DNA from: QIJE01 sp048541835
GTDB lineage: Bacteria > SZUA-79 > Acidulodesulfobacterales > Acidulodesulfobacteraceae
Reading direction: 5' to 3'
Length of the DNA: 64,000 nt
NCBI RefSeq assembly: GCF_048541835.1
Contig: NZ_JBLEOY010000001.1
Location: 558,001 to 622,000 of the forward strand
The translations under genes were made by a program, and so were the position numbers. Positions 1 to 9,071 of the stretch are shown in pieces. A model generated the notes under the pieces. The model searched no databases. It saw only the letters and a list, made by a program, of their open reading frames with translations, and was not told the DNA's origin. Within the stretch, counting starts at the first letter, position 1, and every line of letters starts with the position of its first letter.

Positions 1-1474
1 CTATGGACCTTTTTAATATCTCGTTTACCTTCTTGGGATTAGCCTTACCCTTTGTTTTCTTCATTACGGCACCAACGAAAAAACCGAATAGTTTGTCTTT
101 ACCGGAGATTAAACCTGCCAATTCTTTTGGATTTTCTTCTAATACATGCTCGATAATATCCCCTATGCCTTTTTCGTCCGAAACTTGAGCCAAGTTTTTT
201 TCTTTTATAATCTCACCGGCCTTTTTTCCCGATAGCAACATCTCGGTCAATACTGTCTTTCCGGTATTTTTGTTAATATTTCCGGCCTCTACCTCAAGTA
301 TAAGCCCCAGAAAATTCTCACTTTTAACTAAATCTACAACCCTTTCTTCCTTCCTTTTTTCTCTCATCTTATCTTTTGTTTTTAATTCAGACAATAAATC
401 ATTAATGACCCAATTGGCTATTTTTTTAATTTCAACCCTGCCTTCGTTGATTTCAATCAAGTCCTCAAAGTAAAGGGCTATTTCTTTATCCTGAGTCAAT
501 ACTCCGCTGTCGTATTCGGCCAAAAGGTACTCTGCGGCGTATCTTTCCCTTTTTGCCGCAGGCAATTCCGTAATGGAGCCCTTGATCTCGGAAATAAATC
601 TATCCGTTAAAATTAGCGGCGGCAGGTCCGGTTCTTCAAAGTATCTATAATCATGTGCTTCCTCCTTTCCCCTCATTGGCCTCGTCAAATTTTCCCTGGA
701 ATCGTAAAGCCTCGTTTCCTGAATAACCTTTCCGCCGTTTAAGATGACATCTATCTGTCTTTCTATCTCATAATTTATTGCCTTTTCTACGAACTTGAAG
801 GAATTAACATTCTTAACTTCAGTCCTTGTCCCCAAGTCCGGATCGCCTTTCTTTCTGACGGAAACATTTGCGTCGCATCTAAAGCTGCCCTCCTCCATGT
901 TGCCATCGGAAACACCGAGATAAACAAGAATATCTCTCAATTCTTTTAAATAAGCGACCGCCTCGCCGGAGGAATTTATATTCGGTTCGGAAACTATTTC
1001 TACAAGAGGAGTTCCCGCTCTGTTCAAATCGACGTAAGATTCGTTTCCAATATGGATAAGTTTTCCGGCATCCTCTTCGATATGAAGCCTGTTTATCTCG
1101 ACCCTCTTTTCCACGCCTTCGACCTTGATATCCAAATAACCGCCTGATGATACAGGTTCTAAATATTGCGATATTTGATATCCTTTCGGCAGGTCGGGAT
1201 AAAAATAGTTTTTTCTTACAAATACGCTTCTCTTGTTTATGACAATATTTAAAGCCAGTGCCGCCTTAACGGCAAGTTTTATTCCCTCGAAATTAATCAC
1301 CGGAAGCGCTCCGGGAAGCCCGAGACATACGGGACAAACCGCAGAATTAGGCTCTATTCCGAAAATATTAGGGCAGGTACAAAACATTTTAGTCTTCGTC
1401 AAAAGTTGTGAATGAACCTCCAACCCTATAACCGATTCAAACTGACTGCCATTTGTACTATGCATGCTGTTCAT
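1..1474 (-). CDS. gatB: Aspartyl/glutamyl-tRNA amidotransferase subunit B, 3' end outside window
   Basis: GatB is the tRNA-binding and kinase subunit of GatCAB, which converts Glu-tRNA(Gln) and Asp-tRNA(Asn) to the amidated forms. Reading the minus strand from ATG at 1474 gives 'FESVIGLEVHSQLLTKTKMF', then 'VCPVCLGLPGALPVIN' and 'RKNYFYPDLPKGYQISQY', all typical GatB blocks. The frame is still open at base 1 and ends there near '...EILKRSI', so only the last few residues are missing. The start overlaps the gatA end by 17 bases (a second in-frame ATG lies at 1465), as expected for translational coupling in a gatCAB operon. The family assignment is secure; the exact start is not. Confidence 0.93.
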   Translation of the reverse strand, partial: MNSMHSTNGSQFESVIGLEVHSQLLTKTKMFCTCPNIFGIEPNSAVCPVCLGLPGALPVINFEGIKLAVKAALALNIVINKRSVFVRKNYFYPDLPKGYQISQYLEPVSSGGYLDIKVEGVEKRVEINRLHIEEDAGKLIHIGNESYVDLNRAGTPLVEIVSEPNINSSGEAVAYLKELRDILVYLGVSDGNMEEGSFRCDANVSVRKKGDPDLGTRTEVKNVNSFKFVEKAINYEIERQIDVILNGGKVIQETRLYDSRENLTRPMRGKEEAHDYRYFEEPDLPPLILTDRFISEIKGSITELPAAKRERYAAEYLLAEYDSGVLTQDKEIALYFEDLIEINEGRVEIKKIANWVINDLLSELKTKDKMREKRKEERVVDLVKSENFLGLILEVEAGNINKNTGKTVLTEMLLSGKKAGEIIKEKNLAQVSDEKGIGDIIEHVLEENPKELAGLISGKDKLFGFFVGAVMKKTKGKANPKKVNEILKRSI

Positions 1475-2993
1475 ATCTTATATCCTTTTTGTTTATATTA
1501 TTTTCCCTGAACTTAATTTCTCCCTCTATAATCTTTGCAACGGAAAGAAGCCTGTCTTCCGTTAACCAAGGAGAAATAATCTGTAAACCTATAGGAAGAA
1601 CACCACCTGGTTTTGCGGGATTGTCCACAAAACCTACAGGCATGCTTAATGCCGGCAGATAGGAAAGGTTAACGGATATAGTGTAAATATCCGACAAATA
1701 CATACTTAAGGGATCACCCGTTTTCTCGCCTATTAAAAACGCCGGCGCCGGCGAAGTTGGTCCTATAATAATGTCCGTTTTTTCAAATGCATCCTTATAA
1801 TTTTTTATAATCAGCTTCCTGATTAAAGACGCCTTTTTATAATAGGCATCATAATAGCCCGCAGATAGGGCGAAAGTCCCTAAAATTATCCGCCTTTTTA
1901 CCTCATCTCCAAATCCGAACTCCCTTGATTTACTGTAAAGGTCGTCTAGCCCCAAGCCTCGCGCTCCTTGTTCTTGTTTATATCTATAACCGAACCTTAT
2001 ACCGTCGTATCTTTCCAAATTAGAGCTTGCCTCGCTCGTAGCGATTATATAATATGCCGCTACAGAATATTTGGTATCCGGAAGAGATATGTCAACTATG
2101 TTTGCGCCAAGCCCCTTTAATAATTCCCTTACTTCCAAAATTTTTGAATTAACATCGGAATCCAAACCTTCAGAGAAAAATTCCGCAGGTATACCAACCC
2201 TTAAGCCTTTGATTGAAGCCTTATCCGCCCTGCCGATAATACCTGCATAATCTTTAGCCTCAAACCTTCTCGTAGTCTGGTCCCTTTCGTCAAATCCCGC
2301 GACTGCATCCAATAGAATTGCAGCATCGGTCGTATCCTTGGCAAGAACTCCCGCCTGGTCTAACGACGAGCTGAAAGCAACGATGCCGTACCTGGAAATT
2401 AGACCGTAAGTAGGCTTTAATCCGACAACCCCGCAAAAAGCGGCGGGCTGCCTTACCGACCCTCCCGTATCCGTTCCGAACGACCCTGCACATAAATCCG
2501 CACTCACAGATGCAGCGGAACCCCCGCTTGAACCACCCGGAACCCTCTTGAAATCGTAAGGATTTCGAGTTACCTTATATGCGGAATTTTCTGTAGAAGA
2601 ACCCATCGCAAATTCGTCAAGATTAGTTTTTCCCAAGAAAACATAATTATTTTGTTTGAGTTTCTTAACAACCGTAGCATCATATGGACTTATGAAATTA
2701 TCCAATATTTTAGAAGCGCAGGTAGTCTTTTTGCCCTTAATTAAGAAAATGTCTTTTATAGAAAGAGGAATGCCGGTAAGTAGAGGAATATCTCCGCCGG
2801 ACATAATTATTTTATCGGCGTTTTCCGCATTTTTCATAGCCTCTTCGAAGTCGGTTTGAAGATAAGCGCCGATAAACGTATCTACTTCCTTAATCCTTTT
2901 AATGTATGAATCCGCTATATCGACGCTTTTTATTTCGCCCTGTCTCAAAAGTTTGCCGAGCTCGCCTATCGTTAAATCGTATAAATTATCCAT
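1458..2993 (-). CDS. gatA: Glutamyl-tRNA(Gln) amidotransferase subunit A
   Basis: The amidase subunit of GatCAB releases ammonia from glutamine for transamidation of misacylated tRNA. The 511-residue protein carries the amidase-signature Ser-cisSer-Lys machinery: the Lys in 'PLSIKDIF' near residue 79, the glycine/serine-rich 'PGGSSGGSAASV' and the nucleophile region 'GTDTGGSVRQPAA'. Length is normal for GatA. It lies 23 bases after gatC and overlaps gatB, so the three subunits form one operon on the minus strand. An operon-linked GatCAB suggests that Gln-tRNA or Asn-tRNA, or both, are made by the indirect route in this organism. Confidence 0.97.
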   Translation of the reverse strand: MDNLYDLTIGELGKLLRQGEIKSVDIADSYIKRIKEVDTFIGAYLQTDFEEAMKNAENADKIIMSGGDIPLLTGIPLSIKDIFLIKGKKTTCASKILDNFISPYDATVVKKLKQNNYVFLGKTNLDEFAMGSSTENSAYKVTRNPYDFKRVPGGSSGGSAASVSADLCAGSFGTDTGGSVRQPAAFCGVVGLKPTYGLISRYGIVAFSSSLDQAGVLAKDTTDAAILLDAVAGFDERDQTTRRFEAKDYAGIIGRADKASIKGLRVGIPAEFFSEGLDSDVNSKILEVRELLKGLGANIVDISLPDTKYSVAAYYIIATSEASSNLERYDGIRFGYRYKQEQGARGLGLDDLYSKSREFGFGDEVKRRIILGTFALSAGYYDAYYKKASLIRKLIIKNYKDAFEKTDIIIGPTSPAPAFLIGEKTGDPLSMYLSDIYTISVNLSYLPALSMPVGFVDNPAKPGGVLPIGLQIISPWLTEDRLLSVAKIIEGEIKFRENNINKKDIRYEQHA

Positions 2994-3016
2994 ATGACAA
3001 TCCTCTTATATTTATT

Positions 3017-3415
3017 TTACTCTATAATCTGCGGGACGACGAAAAAGCCGTGCCGCAATTCCGTTTCCGATCCGGTATCCGTAAATGATCGGACCCTTAA
3101 GCTCGGCGCATTGCCCTTGACTATGCCGAAATCGAAACTATCATCCGTTTTACACTCGTCGATACGGCAATCTTTAAAAAATTCGTCGTTTAAATCAACG
3201 CCTCGGACAAGTTTATCATACTCAAGCTCGTCTAATATGCCGCTAATCTTGGAAACGTCGGCCTCTTTTATTATATCGATATAACCCAATATTCCGTTTA
3301 ACTCCGAGCCTAAATGCTCTAAATCTTCCCGGCTTAAATCGAGTTTCGCAAGATTTATAACATGCCCTATATCTATAATATCCGCCGCATCGGCATTACC
3401 ATTGCCGTTATTCAT
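3017..3415 (-). CDS. gatC: Glutamyl-tRNA(Gln) amidotransferase subunit C
   Basis: The small GatC subunit wraps around GatA and stabilises the GatA-GatB complex. The N-terminal part 'VINLAKLDLSREDLEHLGSELNGILGYIDIIKEADV' matches the family, and the C-terminal 'LRHGFFVVPQIIE' is the usual GatC ending. At 132 residues it is longer than the common size of about 95-100; the extra length lies in the middle, roughly residues 60-110, and is rich in acidic residues. A GGGGGG-type ribosome site precedes the ATG. It is the first gene of gatCAB, starting 64 bases after the helicase gene. Confidence 0.9.
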   Translation of the reverse strand: MNNGNGNADAADIIDIGHVINLAKLDLSREDLEHLGSELNGILGYIDIIKEADVSKISGILDELEYDKLVRGVDLNDEFFKDCRIDECKTDDSFDFGIVKGNAPSLRVRSFTDTGSETELRHGFFVVPQIIE

Positions 3416-3479
3416 TAAACATCCCCCCTTCCGCTTTCTTCATTATTTATATATTATCGGCTTGCTTATCCCCTGCTTT

Positions 3480-5555
3480 TTAATAGTACTCGTAAGTATC
3501 TATTATTTCTTCTATTAAATTTTCCGGTATTTCCCTTAAAAATCTTGAAGGCATATTATATTTATATTCCTTTCCCGACCTTCTTTTTTTGGACCATGTA
3601 AGGTATATCTTCTCTTTTGCCCTTGTTATTCCTACGTAACACAACCTTCTTTCTTCCTCTAAGGATAATTCGTTATCTAACGACCTTGCATGCGGAAAAA
3701 GCCGTTCTTCCAAACCGACTATGAAAACAACCGGAAATTCAAGACCCTTGGCACTATGAATAGTCATAAGGGAAACATTGGTAGCATCTTTATTGCTATC
3801 GTTTGAATTTTCCCTGAAATCATCAACGGCGCTCTGGTCTAAGAAATCCACGATGCTTTCAAACTCGTGGGATGCATTTATTAATTCCCCTATGTTTTCT
3901 ATTCTATTCCTATCTAATTCATCGGCTCTTAACGCCCCGTTTTTAAGCATAGCCTCATAGCCGGAGGCTTTATAAATAAAAGCTATCATATCCGCCAATT
4001 TAATGCCGGTTACGGGTCCGTCTTCGACTTTATCCTCTATATCCGCCTTCAGTTTTAGTATTATATCGAAATAATTAGCCATACCAGGCTTATTATTGTA
4101 ATTACCGCTATTTTTATCGTTCAGATATGTCCTGTCTTCTAAAAGAGTCGGCGTATTCAATCCCCTGACGAAACCCAACAAGCCCGATTTTAACGCAACC
4201 AAAATGTCTGTCCCGTTTTTGCTTGCAGTATCGGTGATCGCCCTTACGGTCTTTTCTCCCGCTCCGATAGGCACGCACTGAATGCTTCTTTCAAAACTTA
4301 CCACATCTCTGGGATTTGCGGCAAACCTTAAAAACGAAAGGATATTTTTTATTTCTTTTCTCTGATAAAACTTTAATCCGCCGTAAATACTATATCTTAT
4401 ACTTGCTTTTATAAGCTTGTCTTCTAAAATTCTGGATTGAGAATTTGCCCTGTATAACACCGCTATATCTTTGTTTGAATATCCGTCTTCATTTATAAGT
4501 CGCCTTATTTCTCTCGCAACGAAATAACCTTCGGAATAATCGCTATTTGCCTGATAAATCGTTATCCTGCCGCCGCCGCATTTATCTGTCTTAAGCGTCT
4601 TGTCTTTTCTAAATTTATTACCCTTAACAATGCTGGAAGCGGCATTAAGGATAATCCTCGTAGACCTATAGTTTCTTTCTAATTTTATTACCGAACAACC
4701 GGAATATACCCTTTCAAAGCTCAATATATTATCCACACTGGCACCCCTAAAACTATAGATAGACTGATCGTCGTCTCCTACTACGCATATGTTTTTATAC
4801 TTGTCCGCAAGAAGTTTAACGAGTTTATCCTGTATAAAATTCGTGTCCTGAAATTCGTCTACCATTATATATTTATAAAGATTAGAATAATGTTCCAGAA
4901 CGGAAGGATTGGTCTGAAAAAGCTTAACAACGTTAAATATCAGGTCCCCAAAATCCATGGCATTATTTTCCTGAAGTCTTTTTGAATATTTCTCATATAT
5001 AGCAGCATAATTTTTTTCCCAGGGTTTAATCGTTTCACGAGCCTCTTCAAAATTAATATATGAATTTTTGCTCTTTTCAATAAAGTATTTTGCCTTAGAT
5101 GGTGCTACTATTTTTACGTCGATATTTAAAGACTTAATAATTTTAGTCAGCATCTTAGCACTATCGTCGTCGTCAAAAATCGCAAAAGATTTACTGTATC
5201 CGATTAAATCGGCATGCCTCCTTAAAAGCTTAAGGCAGAACGAATGAAAAGTAGAAAAATCGGGCAACCCGTATTCGACGTCATCAGAGCTTATACCCGT
5301 CAGTGCCTTACGTATTCTTTCTTTCATTTCCCTTGCGGCTTTATTGGTAAACGTCAAACCAAGTATATTATATGGTTTCGCCTTACCTGTTTTTATTAAA
5401 TGAACTGCCCTCAAGGTTATAACCTTTGTCTTTCCGGAACCGGCGCCAGCGAGAATCAAAATAGGACCGTCTCCGCAGGTTACGGCTTTAAACTGCTCAT
5501 CATTTAATCCGTCTAAATAATCCATGCGATCTTCTGTTTTTTCGGCGTTTAGCAT
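3480..5555 (-). CDS. PcrA/UvrD/Rep-family ATP-dependent DNA helicase
   Basis: A superfamily 1A 3'-5' helicase involved in repair and replication restart. The 691 residues contain the full motif set: Walker A 'LAGAGSGKTKV' near residue 37, 'LTFTNKAAREMKER' (Ia), Walker B 'VDEFQDTN', motif III 'GDDDQSIYSFRGA', 'TIHSAKGLEFPVVF' (V) and 'CYVGITRAKEKIYLTWS' (VI). The C-terminal tail after motif VI is short, so it lacks the long linker and tail of classical PcrA/UvrD. The position between glmS and gatC on the same strand suggests co-transcription. PcrA, UvrD and Rep cannot be told apart reliably by eye, so no symbol is given. Confidence 0.93.
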   Translation of the reverse strand: MLNAEKTEDRMDYLDGLNDEQFKAVTCGDGPILILAGAGSGKTKVITLRAVHLIKTGKAKPYNILGLTFTNKAAREMKERIRKALTGISSDDVEYGLPDFSTFHSFCLKLLRRHADLIGYSKSFAIFDDDDSAKMLTKIIKSLNIDVKIVAPSKAKYFIEKSKNSYINFEEARETIKPWEKNYAAIYEKYSKRLQENNAMDFGDLIFNVVKLFQTNPSVLEHYSNLYKYIMVDEFQDTNFIQDKLVKLLADKYKNICVVGDDDQSIYSFRGASVDNILSFERVYSGCSVIKLERNYRSTRIILNAASSIVKGNKFRKDKTLKTDKCGGGRITIYQANSDYSEGYFVAREIRRLINEDGYSNKDIAVLYRANSQSRILEDKLIKASIRYSIYGGLKFYQRKEIKNILSFLRFAANPRDVVSFERSIQCVPIGAGEKTVRAITDTASKNGTDILVALKSGLLGFVRGLNTPTLLEDRTYLNDKNSGNYNNKPGMANYFDIILKLKADIEDKVEDGPVTGIKLADMIAFIYKASGYEAMLKNGALRADELDRNRIENIGELINASHEFESIVDFLDQSAVDDFRENSNDSNKDATNVSLMTIHSAKGLEFPVVFIVGLEERLFPHARSLDNELSLEEERRLCYVGITRAKEKIYLTWSKKRRSGKEYKYNMPSRFLREIPENLIEEIIDTYEYY

Positions 5556-5565
5556 TATTTATTAA

Positions 5566-7488
5566 TTATTCTACCGTTACGCTTTTTGCTAAATTTCTCG
5601 GCTGATCTATGTCCGTTCCTTTAAGCTCGGCAATATGATAAGCTAAAAGCTGAAGGGGGACGGTATAAAGTATGGGGCTTAACACCTCTGAAATTTTCGG
5701 TATTTTTATTAAGTCCGAAAGCTCTCCTATATCGGGTTCATAGTCGGAAACGGCAATAATCTTACCGCCCCGCGCTTTTATTTCTTCCATGTTCGATATG
5801 GTTTTAGGGGCAAGCATATTATCCGATAAAAGGAACAAAACAGGCATATTCTCGTCCACTAACGCAATCGGTCCATGCTTCATCTCCCCGGCGGGATAAC
5901 CCTCGGCGTGAATATAAGAAATCTCCTTTAATTTTAATGCCCCCTCAAGGGCTATGGGGTAGAGTATTCCCCTTCCCATATATAAAAAGTTTGAACTTTT
6001 ATAATATTTTTTTGCTATTTCTTTAAACATTTCATCCATAAGCAAAATTTGCTCCACCTTTTTCGGCAATTCCACCATATCGCTAAAAATGTTTTCAACG
6101 TTTATATCTTTTAAATGCGGAACAAATCCCGTCCTTTCCCTTATATAAAAAGCCAAAAGCAAACCGCATAAAAGTTGTGCAGTAAAAGCCTTTGTGGACG
6201 CTACCCCTATTTCGGGACCGGCATGCGTATATATGACCCCCTTGTTGGACATCGCGGTTATTTGCGAACCGGGTACATTAGTAATGGACAATATACCGGC
6301 ATGTTTAGCCTTTGCAATCCCTAAAGCGCTGTTGGTATCTGCCGTCTCGCCGGACTGAGAAATGCCGACGAAAATATCTCCCTTTGAAATAGGAAAGTTT
6401 TCATATCTTAATTCCGAACCATATTCCGTTATTACCGGAATATTGCAAATGGTTTCTATCATATATTTGATTGCAAGAGCGGCATAATAAGAAGAACCGC
6501 AGGCGGTAAAAACAATTTTAGATGCATTTTTTATATCGTTTTTAGTAAGCTTCATATTTTCTATCGAAATTTTTATATCGGAAAATATGTCAATATTGTC
6601 TAATTTCGTTATTTTCTTATTCTTGCCGGCGATATTATTATTTCCCCCGAACACGACTCTCGACGAAAAAGCATCTAAGAGACAAGCGGGCTGTTCAAAT
6701 ATCTCTTTCTGCATAAAATGAGAAAAACCGGATTTTGCAGACTTCGAGGCATTCCAGCCTATTTTTGTAGGGGTCTTTTTTATCTTTTTCCCCTTAAATG
6801 TAGTAATTTCTAATTTTCCATCGCAAAAATATGCTATTTCTGAATTTTTTAGATATATTACGTCTTCGGAATATTCCATAAGCGGAGAAACATCGCTAGC
6901 GAAATAAATATTGTTGTCCTTTTGCGCCAACACTAACTGCGGACCGTATTTAACGGCGGCAATGCTTTTTTCCGAAGCATTTAACGCCAAAAAAGCAAAA
7001 GAACCGAAAAGCTCAAGGGCAGAAAGCCTCACGGCTTCACGAAAAGACCTGCCTTCGTTAATATAATATTCTATTAAATGGGCTATGACCTCTGAATCGG
7101 TAGGGGTAGCTATTTTATGCCCTTCCTTAATAAGCCTCTCCCTTAAAACAGTGTAATTCTCGATTATCCCGTTATGAACGATAGCGATGTTGCCAGAACA
7201 ATCCATATGGGGATGAGCATTTTCTTCCGTCGGTTTACCGTGTGTAGCCCATCTTATATGCCCTATCGCAATATTCGACTTAGGCGATTTTACGCATCGG
7301 AATGCGGCGGACAGATTTGTAAGCTTTCCTGATTTTTTAACGCATTTTATTTTCTTTTCAATATTGTCGCAATAAGCAATACCCGAGGAATCGTAGCCCC
7401 TATATTCAAGATTTTTAAGACCGTTTAATACGATATCTACCGAACTATCTCCCCTGATATCGCCGGAAAAACCCATTATACCGCACAT
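5566..7488 (-). CDS. glmS: Glutamine-fructose-6-phosphate aminotransferase (isomerising)
   Basis: GlmS makes glucosamine-6-phosphate, the first committed step to UDP-GlcNAc for peptidoglycan and LPS. The N-terminal nucleophile Cys2 is present ('MCGIMGFSG'), followed by the glutaminase motifs 'YRGYDSSGIAY' and 'IRWATHGKPTEENAHPH'. Two SIS sugar-isomerase domains follow, with 'TACGSSYYAALA' and 'GYPAGEMKHGPIALV', and the C-terminus 'DQPRNLAKSVTVE' is diagnostic. At 640 residues it is about 30 longer than usual; the extra residues form an Asn/Lys-rich insertion near 285-315 between the glutaminase and SIS parts. It starts 4 bases after glmU ends, so glmU and glmS are coupled, and there is no room for a glmS ribozyme leader. 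Confidence 0.97.
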   Translation of the reverse strand: MCGIMGFSGDIRGDSSVDIVLNGLKNLEYRGYDSSGIAYCDNIEKKIKCVKKSGKLTNLSAAFRCVKSPKSNIAIGHIRWATHGKPTEENAHPHMDCSGNIAIVHNGIIENYTVLRERLIKEGHKIATPTDSEVIAHLIEYYINEGRSFREAVRLSALELFGSFAFLALNASEKSIAAVKYGPQLVLAQKDNNIYFASDVSPLMEYSEDVIYLKNSEIAYFCDGKLEITTFKGKKIKKTPTKIGWNASKSAKSGFSHFMQKEIFEQPACLLDAFSSRVVFGGNNNIAGKNKKITKLDNIDIFSDIKISIENMKLTKNDIKNASKIVFTACGSSYYAALAIKYMIETICNIPVITEYGSELRYENFPISKGDIFVGISQSGETADTNSALGIAKAKHAGILSITNVPGSQITAMSNKGVIYTHAGPEIGVASTKAFTAQLLCGLLLAFYIRERTGFVPHLKDINVENIFSDMVELPKKVEQILLMDEMFKEIAKKYYKSSNFLYMGRGILYPIALEGALKLKEISYIHAEGYPAGEMKHGPIALVDENMPVLFLLSDNMLAPKTISNMEEIKARGGKIIAVSDYEPDIGELSDLIKIPKISEVLSPILYTVPLQLLAYHIAELKGTDIDQPRNLAKSVTVE

Positions 7489-7492
7489 ATTT

Positions 7493-9019
7493 TCACATCT
7501 CTCCCTTTTTATCCTTTATCCGTTTATCTTTCGCTTCGGCCTTTTTTTTCACTCTTTTTGAGACCCATCCGGGTATATTTTTTTGAACTGTCCGAGATAC
7601 GGCAAGAGAGTCAGCGGGTACATCTTTAATAATAGTTGAACCGGCCCCGACATATGAACCGGCGCCTATCTTTACCGGAGCTACCAACTGAGAATCAGAG
7701 CCTATGAAACAGCCGTCTCCGATAACGGTCTTATGCTTTTTTGCCCCGTCATAATTACACGTTATAACACCGGCGCCTATATTGACACCGGCGCCTATCT
7801 CCGCATCCCCTATGTAACTCAGGTGTGATGCCTTGCTGTTTTTGCCTATCGTCGATTTTTTTACTTCTACGAAATTGCCGATTTTACTACCCTCAAGTAT
7901 CGACGAATCCGGCCTTAATCGCGCAAACGGCCCTATTTGAACACCATTCATGATAGTGGCTTTTTCTATAACGCTATAGCTTTTTATCTCTGATTTTTCG
8001 AATATAACGGAATCTTTTATAACGCATCCGTTCTCCACTACAACATCGTTAGATAAAAAACTTTTTCCTGAAATAAAAACGCCGGGGTATATAATTGAGT
8101 TCTTCCCTATTTTTACATTATAACCTATATATATATTATCAGTCGATATAAAATTTATGCCCTCTTCCGCCAAATTGCCAATAACCCTGCCCTGCAATAT
8201 CTTTTGCGCTTTAATCATATCCGGCTTAGAATTAACCCCGATAAATTCCAAACTATCATGATGCTTATAACAACGGGTCTTTAAACCTGCCTTATAAAAA
8301 ATATTTACGATATCAGTGAGATAAAATTCTTTCTTGCGGTTGTTGGGTTTTATCAGCTTTATCAGTTTTTCTAAATAATCTAATCTGATTATATAGATAC
8401 CGGAGTTAATCTCTTTAACCTCGGCGGTCTCCGGCGGATGATCGCACAATTCCTTTTCTTCGACGATTTTCTCCGCAAACCCCTTGTTATCCCTCAAAAT
8501 TCTGCCGTAAGAATAGGGATCCTCCGCTTCTACCGAAAGAACGGTTAAATCATTGTCGTTATCCAAATGAAACTTCATCATTCCGATATAAGTTTTCATC
8601 TCTATTAACGGCATATCGCACGGAAGAATCAAGAGATCGCTTTTATCCGAAAACATATTCGATTCTAATGCCCTTAATACTGCGTCTCCGGTTCCAAGAT
8701 AATTTTTCTGAGAGGCAAAATCAAACGATAGTCTCTTCGTTTTGAATCTTTTTTCCTCTAAAAAATATTTTTTTACGAGATCGCCCTTATGCCCTATTAC
8801 AATACCTATTTCATCCAATAAAACTCTATATTCGGAACCCCTGCGGATATTAAAATACTTCCCGACGTTTATAAGTGATTCAATCGAATAAAATATAAGG
8901 GGGTTCTCTAACAGATTTAATAGGGCTTTGGGGGCTTCGGATTTCATCCTCGTCCCAAGTCCCCCCGCAAGTACAAGGGCACCGACGTTTTTTACCTTTT
9001 TATTTTTGTCTGAATTCAT
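7493..9019 (-). CDS. glmU: Bifunctional GlcNAc-1-P uridyltransferase / GlcN-1-P acetyltransferase
   Basis: GlmU carries out the last two steps to UDP-GlcNAc. The N-terminal nucleotidyltransferase domain starts with 'ALVLAGGLGTRMKSEAPKAL', and the C-terminal left-handed beta-helix shows hexapeptide repeats with 'RPDSSILEGSKIGNFVEVKK', 'LSYIGDAEIGAGVNIGAG' and 'TCNYDGAKKHKTVIG'. At 508 residues it exceeds the usual length of about 455. An insertion of roughly 20 residues after 'ESLINVGKYF' separates the first two uridyltransferase motifs, and the C-terminus ends in a Lys-rich tail. The motif reads LAGG where LAAG is typical. It is followed directly by glmS, giving a two-gene UDP-GlcNAc unit. 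Confidence 0.94.
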   Translation of the reverse strand: MNSDKNKKVKNVGALVLAGGLGTRMKSEAPKALLNLLENPLIFYSIESLINVGKYFNIRRGSEYRVLLDEIGIVIGHKGDLVKKYFLEEKRFKTKRLSFDFASQKNYLGTGDAVLRALESNMFSDKSDLLILPCDMPLIEMKTYIGMMKFHLDNDNDLTVLSVEAEDPYSYGRILRDNKGFAEKIVEEKELCDHPPETAEVKEINSGIYIIRLDYLEKLIKLIKPNNRKKEFYLTDIVNIFYKAGLKTRCYKHHDSLEFIGVNSKPDMIKAQKILQGRVIGNLAEEGINFISTDNIYIGYNVKIGKNSIIYPGVFISGKSFLSNDVVVENGCVIKDSVIFEKSEIKSYSVIEKATIMNGVQIGPFARLRPDSSILEGSKIGNFVEVKKSTIGKNSKASHLSYIGDAEIGAGVNIGAGVITCNYDGAKKHKTVIGDGCFIGSDSQLVAPVKIGAGSYVGAGSTIIKDVPADSLAVSRTVQKNIPGWVSKRVKKKAEAKDKRIKDKKGEM

Positions 9020-9071
9020 AGGATAATTATATAAAATTTAACCGAAACGCTAACTATCTATTTTGGGCTGT

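Noticed and set aside
7489..7492. glmS ribozyme leader
   Set aside because: glmU ends four bases before glmS starts, so there is no leader in which a ribozyme could fit.
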